Positions 1-7,924 of a stretch of 55,554 nucleotides of DNA are shown one piece after another. Each line of letters opens with the position of its first letter. The stretch's first letter is position 1. The stretch comes from an uncultured Clostridia bacterium. GTDB taxonomy: Bacteria; Bacillota; Clostridia; TANB77; CAG-508. The DNA is taken from positions 1 through 55,554 of the forward strand of contig CANQFS010000005.1 of NCBI GenBank assembly GCA_947599825.1. The letters are read 5' to 3'. The translations under genes and the position numbers were made by a program. Below the pieces are notes generated by a model. It was not told where the DNA came from, did no database searches, and saw nothing but the letters and a program-made list of their open reading frames with translations.

Positions 1-156
1 ATCAAATCATATTGAAAGCCTATATATTTCAATATTTTTCCTTTTTTATAATTCCTACAAAAAGTTTATACTAACGAAAAAAATTAAAATGCTATTTATT
101 ATACTGATTAACTATAAGTAAAATAATCCATAAAATCATCTTTTTAAATCACAAAA

Positions 157-189
157 AATATACTGAGTAAATTAAAATCTCAGTATATT
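157..189 (-). terminator. Hairpin terminator after deoB
   Basis: Eleven-base inverted arms (AATATACTGAG and its complement) lie just below the deoB stop. On the minus strand they are followed by a T-rich stretch. Bases 1-156 show no gene. Confidence 0.75.
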
Positions 190-193
190 CTTT

Positions 194-1372
194 CTATTTT
201 ATAATTTCTTTTTTAAAACTTGCTCCTGTATCTAAAGGTGGCATACCAAGCATATCTAAAATAGTTTGCCCAATATCTGCATAAGTTGCTCTTGTTCCAA
301 TGTTCACATTTTCTTTTATTTGTTTTCCGTATATCAAAATAGGAATATATTCTCTTGAGTGGTCTGTGCTTGGTGTAGATGGATCGTTTCCATGGTCTGC
401 TGTTAGAATAAGTACATCGGTTTCCTTCATATTTTCCATTATAATAGGAAGCTTGCTGTCCAAATATTCTAGGGCTTTTGCATAGCCTTCTATATTATTG
501 CGATGTCCATATAGCATGTCAAAATCTACTAAATTAGTAAAAATGAAACCTTCCGTATCTTGCTTTATTTGTTCTATTGTTTTCTCTATTCCATCTTCAT
601 TTCCTTGTGTGTGAATTTCCTTTGTAATGCCTCTTCCTGAAAATAAGTCTCCTATTTTTCCAATTGCAATTACTTCTTTATTATTTTCTTTTAAAACGTC
701 TAATATGGTTTTTCCAAAGGTATTTGATTCAAAGTCTTTGCGGTTATAAGTTCTTGTAAAGTTTTCTGCATTTGTTCCTACAAATGGTCTTGCTATAACA
801 GTTCCTATATTATATTCTGGCTTATCTACTATTTTTCTTGCAATTTTGCAAATTTCATATAGCCTTTCTACTGGAATTACATCTTCATGAGCAGCAATTT
901 GAAATACGCTATCTGCTGAAGTATAAACAATAGGATAACCTGTTTTTATATGTTCTTCCCCAAAACGTTTTAAAATTTCTGTTCCAGAGCCAACCTCATT
1001 GCATAAAATTCCTTCTAAATTTGCTTCTTTTTTGAATTCTTCAATTAATTTTTTTGGAAAAGCATTTGGATAAGTTTGAAAACCTGGGTTTGTTACATAG
1101 CCACAGATTTCCCAATGCCCTACAGGACTATTTTTTCCAACAGATTGCTCTATTGCCTTTCCATAGCTTCCTACTGCCTTTTCTATTTTTTCTTCTAGTT
1201 CTATTCCTTCAATATTATATAAGCCTAATTTTTTTAGGTTTGGTAAATTTAATTTGGTATGATTATAAATACCTGCTAAGGTATTGCTTCCTTCATCTCC
1301 ATATTTTGCACTATCAGGAAGCTCCCCTACACCAAATCCGTCTAATACAACGGTAATGACTCTTTTTATCAT
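194..1372 (-). CDS. deoB: Phosphopentomutase
   Basis: Interconverts ribose/deoxyribose 1-phosphate and 5-phosphate in cytosolic nucleoside salvage. The alkaline-phosphatase-superfamily metal site is visible at both ends: VVLDGFGVGELPDSA near the N-terminus and TADHGNDPSTPSTDHSREY near the C-terminus. The 392-residue length is normal for DeoB. I chose the ATG at 1372 because AAAGGAG lies directly upstream and the family starts with M-K-R-V; an in-frame ATG eight codons upstream lacks as good a site. It is followed by its own terminator. No other deo genes are adjacent, so this appears to be a single-gene unit or the last gene of one. Confidence 0.96.
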   Translation of the reverse strand: MIKRVITVVLDGFGVGELPDSAKYGDEGSNTLAGIYNHTKLNLPNLKKLGLYNIEGIELEEKIEKAVGSYGKAIEQSVGKNSPVGHWEICGYVTNPGFQTYPNAFPKKLIEEFKKEANLEGILCNEVGSGTEILKRFGEEHIKTGYPIVYTSADSVFQIAAHEDVIPVERLYEICKIARKIVDKPEYNIGTVIARPFVGTNAENFTRTYNRKDFESNTFGKTILDVLKENNKEVIAIGKIGDLFSGRGITKEIHTQGNEDGIEKTIEQIKQDTEGFIFTNLVDFDMLYGHRNNIEGYAKALEYLDSKLPIIMENMKETDVLILTADHGNDPSTPSTDHSREYIPILIYGKQIKENVNIGTRATYADIGQTILDMLGMPPLDTGASFKKEIIK

Positions 1373-1449
1373 GCTTACTCCTTTTCTCACTATCATACTT
1401 ATATACTTCTATCATTTTATCTTGATGTCGCACTCATCATATACATTTA

Positions 1450-3735
1450 TTATTTTTCATTGATGTCGTACTCATATACCTCTATTGTTTTTATTTCATG
1501 ATGAATTTCATCTATTTCAAAATTCATTTTAAAGTCTTTTCTTCCTACCAGTTTCATTTCATATTGACTTAAATCTATTAGAACTTCTGTAGAAAGGTCC
1601 ATACCCTCTGGTAATGTTTGATTTTCATTTCCATAGAACATTATATTACTATAGAATATTACTGGCATATTTTCTTTGATATTGATACGATTTAAAATGA
1701 TGGTGTCTTCTTTTTTATTCCATTTTTCAATTGTTTTCTTAGCGTCCATATCAAAAATAACCCATTTGTTTTCTTCTACTGGTTCTTTGCTAATTTGATA
1801 AACTGATATATCATAAGGTGCTATCATTTTGCCATAAGTTTCTTTTAAAATAGTTTGGTAATGATGTATATTATCTTGATATTCTTCTGCTGTTGTGTTT
1901 AGATGTATGTCTAGCACTTTGTATGCATCTTTTTCTATTTCTCTATGCTTTTGGTTATTTAATACTTTTATTTTAGTTTTATCTTCTACTACACTACCAA
2001 AAATATCATAATCTTTTGCTTGCAAAGTTTCAAAATCTTTTTCATATTGCTCTTGTTTCTGTTTTAAGCTTTTTTCTATATAGTTTTCATCTTTTTTTAG
2101 TTTCTTTTCTTTTCTGTCTATATTGAATGCTTCTATGTCTTGATAAATAGCAAAAATAGCATCACATTCTTTATTTAAGAAAAGTTGTCTTTGCCTTCTA
2201 TCTATTTTCTTACCTACTTCTTCAATGTCTTGCTCAAAAGAAAATACTTTTCTAATTTTATGATTTTCTTTTGTTTCTTCTTTATTTTCTCCTTCTGTTA
2301 GCATAGAAACTTCATCTTTATTGGTAAATTTCCAAAAGTCAAAAATGCTTTTTTTATGGCTTTCTATTTCATTTATATATAAAGTTGCATTTTTGATTTT
2401 TCTTTCCAAGTTTTCTTTTTTGTTTTCTAATGCTTTAATGTCCATCTCTTCATTTTTTACTTCTTGCTCTTGCTTTTCTAATATGGTGCATACTTTTAAC
2501 AAATCTTCTACTGTATAGAATTCCTTTTCTTCTAGTTCTATTTTTTCTGTTTTTATTTCTTTTTCTTCTACCTTTTCTACTTCTTGCTTTTCTTCTTGCT
2601 TTTTCTTTTTACGAGATTTAAAGAAGTAACTTACTCTTCCAAAAAAAGTTCTTTTATATTCTAAGAAAGTAGCAATTTGTTTTTCTTTTTCAATATATTC
2701 TATGTTTTGCTTTTTCACGGTCTCATTTAATAAGAATAATTTTTCTTTTTGAACAGTATTTTGATTAATTATTTCTTGTATTTTTTTCTTTTTCTTTTCT
2801 ACTTCATTTTTTATGAAGTCTGCTAATTTTTCATACGTTATTTGATGATGGTTGAAATAAAAGTTTAAGCCTGCTTCTTCATTTATTCCTACTTGGAATG
2901 GATATTCTTCCTCTGTATGAGATTTGATAATAAATAAGGCTTTGATTAGTTTAAATTCCTTTTGTGCTTCTTCTTTTGTATGAAATTGTATTTTGTAACT
3001 ACTTTTTACTTTTTCATACACCGGCACTTTGCCTACAATTTGTAAATTATTTGTACCGTCTTTTTCTTGTATTTCATATGTTACTGGCCAATCTCCTGTA
3101 AAATACCATAAATAATTTTCTAAATCTGCAATTTCTGATTTTTTTAGAATATTGCTTAGATAATCTGTGTTATTGATTGGAACATAAATCGTTTCTGTTT
3201 TTTGAAGGTTTTGCAATTCGATTTGCTTTTTTATAAGATAAAATAAGCTTTCAGTTTGTGCTTCTTTTGTTGGAAACATCATAAAATATTTATTTTCTAC
3301 TTCTGAATAATAAATTTCCCAAATAAAATTATTTTTATACTTTGCTTCAAAAGGTATTTGCTTTTGAAATGCTTGTTGCTCTTTTTCTATTTCTTCTATT
3401 TTGCTAATATCTAATTCTTTTAGCATTTTTAAGAATGTGATATGATTTTCTAATAGTTCTTCATTTTCTGGTTCTAAGTATTGCATTAAAGGCTTCGCTG
3501 ACTGATATTTTTCTTCTGCAGTTTCTAGCCTAGTTGTATCTGTTAAATATATGCTAATGTCTTTAATATCTACAAAATGATATATTTTATAATTTGTGTT
3601 ATCATACCCTTTTAATGCTCTATATTTTATTTTTTCTTTTTCTTCAAAAATGCTTGGAATATGGTTAAAATCTAGTTTTAGCCATTTTAATTTTTGCTCT
3701 ATTTCTAATTCACTTTCTTTTGTTTTCTCCTTCAC
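1450..3735 (-). CDS. Large coiled-coil protein of unknown function
   Basis: A 761-residue protein I do not recognise. It is rich in Glu, Lys and Gln. The middle (about residues 310-500 and 540-610) is strongly coiled-coil-like, flanked by more globular N- and C-terminal parts. No signal peptide or membrane helix is evident. The GTG start at 3735 sits in a short direct duplication (GGAGAAAACAAAAGAAAGTG occurs twice), so the exact start is uncertain. The gene runs toward deoB with about 77 bases between. A cytosolic structural or scaffold role is only a guess. Confidence 0.7.
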   Translation of the reverse strand: MKEKTKESELEIEQKLKWLKLDFNHIPSIFEEKEKIKYRALKGYDNTNYKIYHFVDIKDISIYLTDTTRLETAEEKYQSAKPLMQYLEPENEELLENHITFLKMLKELDISKIEEIEKEQQAFQKQIPFEAKYKNNFIWEIYYSEVENKYFMMFPTKEAQTESLFYLIKKQIELQNLQKTETIYVPINNTDYLSNILKKSEIADLENYLWYFTGDWPVTYEIQEKDGTNNLQIVGKVPVYEKVKSSYKIQFHTKEEAQKEFKLIKALFIIKSHTEEEYPFQVGINEEAGLNFYFNHHQITYEKLADFIKNEVEKKKKKIQEIINQNTVQKEKLFLLNETVKKQNIEYIEKEKQIATFLEYKRTFFGRVSYFFKSRKKKKQEEKQEVEKVEEKEIKTEKIELEEKEFYTVEDLLKVCTILEKQEQEVKNEEMDIKALENKKENLERKIKNATLYINEIESHKKSIFDFWKFTNKDEVSMLTEGENKEETKENHKIRKVFSFEQDIEEVGKKIDRRQRQLFLNKECDAIFAIYQDIEAFNIDRKEKKLKKDENYIEKSLKQKQEQYEKDFETLQAKDYDIFGSVVEDKTKIKVLNNQKHREIEKDAYKVLDIHLNTTAEEYQDNIHHYQTILKETYGKMIAPYDISVYQISKEPVEENKWVIFDMDAKKTIEKWNKKEDTIILNRINIKENMPVIFYSNIMFYGNENQTLPEGMDLSTEVLIDLSQYEMKLVGRKDFKMNFEIDEIHHEIKTIEVYEYDINEK

Positions 3736-3845
3736 TTTCTTTTGTTTTCTCCTTTTTCAATTTTTTCCAAGTTCTTTCAAAGTATATCATACTGTTTTTA
3801 TTTTCTCAATTGTTTTGTGTAAAAATTTTATTGTTTTTACTATAT

Positions 3846-3881
3846 AAAAGAAGGAAAACTTTTTACCGTTTTCCTTCTTTT
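3846..3881 (-). terminator. Hairpin terminator after the 93-residue gene
   Basis: Arms AAAAGAAGGAAAAC and complement enclose an 8-base loop, downstream of the stop at 3904 and ahead of the next minus-strand gene. Confidence 0.7.
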
Positions 3882-3903
3882 GTTTTTCTCTTCTTTTCTT
3901 TTT

Positions 3904-4185
3904 TTATAAAGTAATATCTATTTTTTGAAGCCAAAAATCTTTTGTACTTTGCCATGTTATTTCATGGAATAATACTTTTTTTACATCTTCTGATGTAATT
4001 TCTTGATGCCAAAAATCGTGAACTTCTTGAAATACTTTTTCTTGCTTTGGTGTTAGTTCTACTGTAATTTCTTGGCAAAAGAATTTTTTTACTTTTGACC
4101 AAATGCTTACTTTTGCTGGAAGTTCTTTTCCCATTTCTCCACCTACATTCATTGGTTCTGCGCTATTAACTGTTTTTTCGTCCAT
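3904..4185 (-). CDS. Small protein with QEIT-type repeats, unknown
   Basis: A 93-residue soluble protein preceded by a strong AAAGGAGGAAAT site. The second half carries a quasi-repeat with a period near 16-18 residues: FFCQEITVEL, FWHQEITSED, LFHEITWQS and FWLQKIDIT. I do not recognise the family. It is a separate transcription unit, with a terminator downstream and about 218 bases to spoVT upstream. Good codon use and the strong ribosome site support it as real. Confidence 0.65.
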   Translation of the reverse strand: MDEKTVNSAEPMNVGGEMGKELPAKVSIWSKVKKFFCQEITVELTPKQEKVFQEVHDFWHQEITSEDVKKVLFHEITWQSTKDFWLQKIDITL

Positions 4186-4403
4186 CTATATTTCCTCCTT
4201 TGTACTAATTAACTATCTTGTTGCTTTTTTTATACTACACTCAAAGAAAGAAATCAATAGTTTTAGCTATTTTGTAAACAAAATGTCATATTGTAATATT
4301 TTTGTCATATTTATAGTTTCTTTTGTTTTACTTTTGGCTTCCTTTTGTTTTGGTTTTTGTTTGTATTTTATTTTTTAAAATATTTCACTATTTTTTTCTA
4401 ACC

Positions 4404-4958
4404 TTATAATTCCATTTGTGAACCTAAGAAACTTGCTGCAGATTGTACTACTTTCTTTTCTATGTCAGACATTTTTGTATTAGAATCTTTTGAAATTAGA
4501 ATTACGCTACCTATAGCATCTCCTTCTGAAATAATTGGATATACTACTTGTGCATTTGAAATTCTTTCTTTGTTGTCGTTTTGTGTTATAGGAATAGATT
4601 TGTCGTTGTTTTCTTTACTAATATATACTTCTTTTTCATCTATAATTTTTTCTAAGTCTTTGCTAATGCTTTGCTCTAAAAATTCTTTTTTTGAGCCTCC
4701 AGAAACAGCTATAACCATGTCTTTGTCCGTAATACAAGCAATGTGCCCTGTTGTTTTTGCTAATGTTTCTGCATATTCTGTTGCAAATTCTGAAAGTTCT
4801 CCTATTGGAGAATATTTCTTTAAAATTACTTGCCCTTCTCTATCTGTAAATATTTCTAAAGGATCACCTTCCTTTATTCTTAATGTTTTTCTAATTTCTT
4901 TTGGTATTACAATTCTACCTAAATCATCTATTCTACGTACAACTCCTGTTGCTTTCAT
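4404..4958 (-). CDS. spoVT: Stage V sporulation protein T (AbrB-family regulator)
   Basis: Transcription factor active in the forespore late in sporulation, tuning sigma-G-dependent genes. The N-terminal swapped-hairpin AbrB domain is visible at residues 1-50 (MKATGVVRRIDDLGRIVIPK, then EIRKTLRIKEGDPLEI), followed by a GAF-like C-terminal domain to residue 184, the usual SpoVT length. The start is fixed by AAAGGAGG upstream of the ATG. It is monocistronic here. Together with sigK it marks the organism as a spore former. Confidence 0.95.
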   Translation of the reverse strand: MKATGVVRRIDDLGRIVIPKEIRKTLRIKEGDPLEIFTDREGQVILKKYSPIGELSEFATEYAETLAKTTGHIACITDKDMVIAVSGGSKKEFLEQSISKDLEKIIDEKEVYISKENNDKSIPITQNDNKERISNAQVVYPIISEGDAIGSVILISKDSNTKMSDIEKKVVQSAASFLGSQMEL

Positions 4959-5310
4959 AATTTTCCTCCTTTTGTTTTTTTATTTTTATTGTTTCAAAAA
5001 AAGGAAAAATTATACGAAAAAAACAAATTTTTATCAATTTAAAAAAATCCGCTATAGCGGATTTTTGCATTTTTATGGCATTCTCTTTTATAATCTTAGA
5101 CATTCACCACTTTGCTACTAAAAGAATATTACTCTGCGCATTAAAAAATGTATCTCAAATGGCAATTAACTGCCTTTCAGGATACATTTTCTCTTTTTAT
5201 TTTTGACACAAAAAATATGGTGTGCTTTTTATATTTCACACACCATATTATATTATGTTTTTTTGTGTATCAACTAGCAATTAAAGTGCAACTCAAAGCG
5301 TAACTAGCAA
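4959..5310. other. Intergenic region with three hairpins
   Basis: No gene is seen between spoVT and the functional stop of the pilin-like gene. Three inverted repeats lie here: 5044-5065 (perfect palindrome, AAAATCCGCTA half), 5145-5190 (ten-base arms plus an inner TGGCA/TGCC pair) and 5216-5247. Bases 5270-5310 are an open continuation in the unshifted frame of the pilin-like gene and contain short direct repeats (TTTAATTGCTAGTT twice). Confidence 0.7.
5216..5247 (-). terminator. Terminator after the pilin-like gene
   Basis: Arms TATGGTGTG/CACACCATA with a T-run on the minus strand. Confidence 0.65.
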
Positions 5311-7090
5311 TTAAAGCGTAATTAGCACTGGACGGAAGCCGCCTGCTGTTGAGTAAACTACCCCAATCGCCGACAGAAGTGAATATACCCGCATCAGGAC
5401 CATCGCCCCAACAACCACCGCGAAGCAAGAAAGGGCGCGAGATATTACCTACGAGAGTGATGTCATTATTGTATATTCCTACTCCATTTCCTTTAGTAGT
5501 AACATCTGTCATCCAAGCCCATGAACCTTCTATTTTACCATAGAATGAAAATGTATTTTTTACATCATACATTCCTACTCCTTTTATATCTTTCATTAGT
5601 TTTAACCTTTCTTCTGCTAATTCTTTTATTTTCTGATTATTATTTTCCCATGAGGTTGCTGTTTTTTCTTCTTCGTCTACTTCATATTTATCCCAATATT
5701 TTTCATATTCTGCTTTTAATTCATTCTCTTCAAAATATGTAGTTGTTCCGTTTGTTCCTATATTGTCATTTTTATTATCATAATATGCCGCTACGAATTC
5801 GTATGCTCCTCCACACATGTCATATACTCCTGTTATATTTCCTGTTGTACTTTGCTTTAAATTAGTACTATAATTTTCTCCTCCTGTATATGCTTTGTAT
5901 TTTCCAGAATCGATTTTATATAAATTATTTATTGTTGGTGTTATTCCATATTGTGATGCTGATAAGTATGCTACTGCTCCCCATTCACTATTTTTCATTA
6001 AGTGGCTATCTACTGCGCTTGTTATTCCATATATATTGCTACTATCATTCATTTCAAGACAATTTGTAAACGCATTTCCTACTCTTATACATCTCCAACT
6101 TTGTACATTTGGTAATACTTTTATATTTTTTGTTGTAATGTCATCTCCTGTTGTTGTATTTGTATTTCCTTGTCCTTCCATGCTTGCCTCAAATTTTGCT
6201 ACCCATATTCCTGATAAGTTTTTTCCTCCAAAGTTAAAGGCTGGGTGTACTATTTTTGGTGTTGATACTTTTTGTCCTTCTGCTTTTGCTTTTTCTACTT
6301 CACCAGTATCATAGTCTAAAGCATATTTTGTTCCTTGTTCATCTTTATTTGTAGTTCCTACTAAAAAGGTTACATCTGTTATATTTTGTGTTTCTCCTTC
6401 TCCGTCTTTTTTTACTCCATATTCATTTATGCTATAGGCATATCTTGGTATCCATACAAACATACTTCCTAATTCTGTATCTTCTATTTTTTGCCCTATT
6501 TTCGCTGTTTCTCCTTTATATTTTCCGTCTGATAGCATTACATTTGCCCATTCTTTGTGGCTTTCATCATAATTATACCAATTACTATCTTCTTCGCTAC
6601 ATATTTCCCATTTACCTTCATTATCATTATATTTTATTGGTATCATTCCTTCTGCTAGTTTTGGTGTATTTACTTTCTTTATTTCATTATAGCTATTGGT
6701 GGTTTCTCCTTGCCATATCTCACTAAATGGTATTTCATAGTCTTTTCCTGTTGGCTTTAATCCTATAATGTTTCCTTCTTCACTTCTTATAATTTTTCCA
6801 TATTTACTTAGTACTTTTTCTACATCACTTTCGTCTACTGCAAAATTATTTTCTTCATTTTCTATTTGCATGCTAAGTAATTCTGTTCCTATTTGTTCTT
6901 TTAAGCTAGCTATATCCATATCTTTTGCTGCTTTTTGTGCCTTTGTAAATAAGCCGTTTTCTCCTAGTACCAAATTAATACTTATTCCCGCTAAAATTAT
7001 TAACACTATTATTGTAATTACTAGTGCAATTAAAGTTATACCTTTATTCTTTTTATTTCTTTGCTTAATTAATTCTTTTGTTTTTTGCAT
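5311..7090 (-). CDS. Pilin-anchored C-type-lectin/FGE-like protein, probable DGR target, with a +1 shift at CGG
   Basis: About 592 residues if a +1 shift occurs at the CGG at 5341-5339. The N-terminus carries a type IV pilin-like segment (KGITLIALVITIIVLIILAG, about residues 16-35). Next comes a spacer, then a C-type-lectin/formylglycine-enzyme-like domain with GIWVAKFEA, LPNVQSWRCI, MKNSEWGAVAYLS and YDMCGGAYEFVAAY. The end contains RGGCWGDGPDAGIF, and after the shift GFRPVLITL then TAA. That ending is the usual one for variable proteins of diversity-generating retroelements; without the shift the frame runs on to 5270 with unrelated residues. The last 145 bases are much richer in GC than the rest. 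AAGGAGG precedes the ATG. Likely exported and surface displayed. No reverse transcriptase is in the window. Confidence 0.82.
5315..5460 (-). other. Candidate DGR variable region
   Basis: A GC-rich block in otherwise AT-rich DNA. It covers the last part of the lectin-like domain up to FRPVL and is about the size of a DGR variable repeat. A matching template repeat and reverse transcriptase were not found in this window, so this rests on composition and protein architecture. Confidence 0.55.
5339..5341 (-). other. In-frame CGG +1 frameshift site (pilin-like gene)
   Basis: Codon 584. Frame zero reads AGC AGG CGG CTT. Skipping the C gives GGC TTC CGT CCA (G-F-R-P) and a stop at 5311. Confidence 0.8.
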
Positions 7091-7311
7091 AACTATTTCC
7101 TCCTTAGTTTTATTTTTTATTTTCTTTTTTATATTACCATTCGTTTAATTTTTATTGCAAGCAATTTTATGTTATTTTGTTTATACTTATTTTGCAAGTG
7201 TTTTTCGGTGCATATTTTGTTTTCTTTTTATTATAAAATACTTGCAGAAGTAAATGCTATTTTTTCTTCAAATACAGTGTTAAAAAGGAACACGGAAAGG
7301 AATAAAAATTT

Positions 7312-7515
7312 ATGAACAAATTAAAAATACCAGAAAATCATAGTGGCGTTAGTAAAACACTTAGGTTACCGGAAAATATAGTAGATGATATTCAAAATCT
7401 TGCTAATTTGAAGAATTTATCTTTTAATCGAATTGTTATTTCTTTACTTGAATTTGGATTAGACAATTTAGACGAACAAGATAAAGCAAAATTAGAACAT
7501 AAAAAAGGAATATGA
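7312..7515 (+). CDS. Small ribbon-helix-helix-like protein
   Basis: A 67-residue protein whose middle (VSKTLRLPENIVDDIQNLAN followed by two helices ending LLEFGLDNL) resembles an Arc/CopG ribbon-helix-helix DNA-binding fold. AAAGGA lies about 11 bases before the ATG. It is the only plus-strand gene in this region, divergent from the pilin-like gene, so it might regulate it; that is inference. It overlaps nothing and ends shortly before a convergent small ORF. Confidence 0.6.
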   Translation: MNKLKIPENHSGVSKTLRLPENIVDDIQNLANLKNLSFNRIVISLLEFGLDNLDEQDKAKLEHKKGI

Positions 7516-7535
7516 GATAGGCTAATGTCTATCTT

Positions 7536-7796
7536 TTATTGTTGTAATTTTAAACTAATGCAAATATCATTATCCAAATATAGCTTTATTTCGTTTTTTT
7601 CTTTTTCTATTTGATAGACTTGATTCAAGTTAATTTTTATGTAAGATTCGTCCTCTTTCCCAAATATACTTAAAACCTCATATTCTATTTTATAGCTTAG
7701 TTTTTCTATTTTATATTTGCTTTCTATAAAACCTTCTTGTTTTACTATAATATTTTTTTCTTTCCATGTGTTTAATATTTTTTCTATTTCTTGCAT
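7536..7796 (-). CDS. Hypothetical protein, 86 residues
   Basis: A small soluble Lys/Glu/Ile-rich protein without recognised motifs, predicted mostly as beta strands after an N-terminal helix. A weak AGGGTG lies upstream of the ATG. It converges with the ribbon-helix-helix gene. No function can be assigned. Confidence 0.45.
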   Translation of the reverse strand: MQEIEKILNTWKEKNIIVKQEGFIESKYKIEKLSYKIEYEVLSIFGKEDESYIKINLNQVYQIEKEKNEIKLYLDNDICISLKLQQ

Positions 7797-7889
7797 TTAT
7801 TTTCACCCTACCTTTATTTTTCCTATTTAAATTGTTTTTATACTGATTTTTTTACGAATAAAATCTTGAAATAAAAAAGAATGGAAAAA

Positions 7890-7920
7890 GGAAAGATTTG
7901 GACGCGTCCCAAATCTTTCC
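7890..7920. repeat. Palindromic repeat with ACGCGT core, copy 1
   Basis: Arms GGAAAGATTTGG and CCAAATCTTTCC around ACGCGTC. Two further copies are at 44436-44466 (the exact reverse complement) and 44981-45011. It lies just after the KAP-like gene and may also act as its terminator. Confidence 0.8.
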
Positions 7921-7924
7921 TAAT

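Noticed and set aside
5270..5310. Extended C-terminus of the pilin-like protein in frame zero
   Set aside because: The residues after CGG in frame zero do not resemble the family, while the shifted frame gives GFRPVLITL and stops at 5311.
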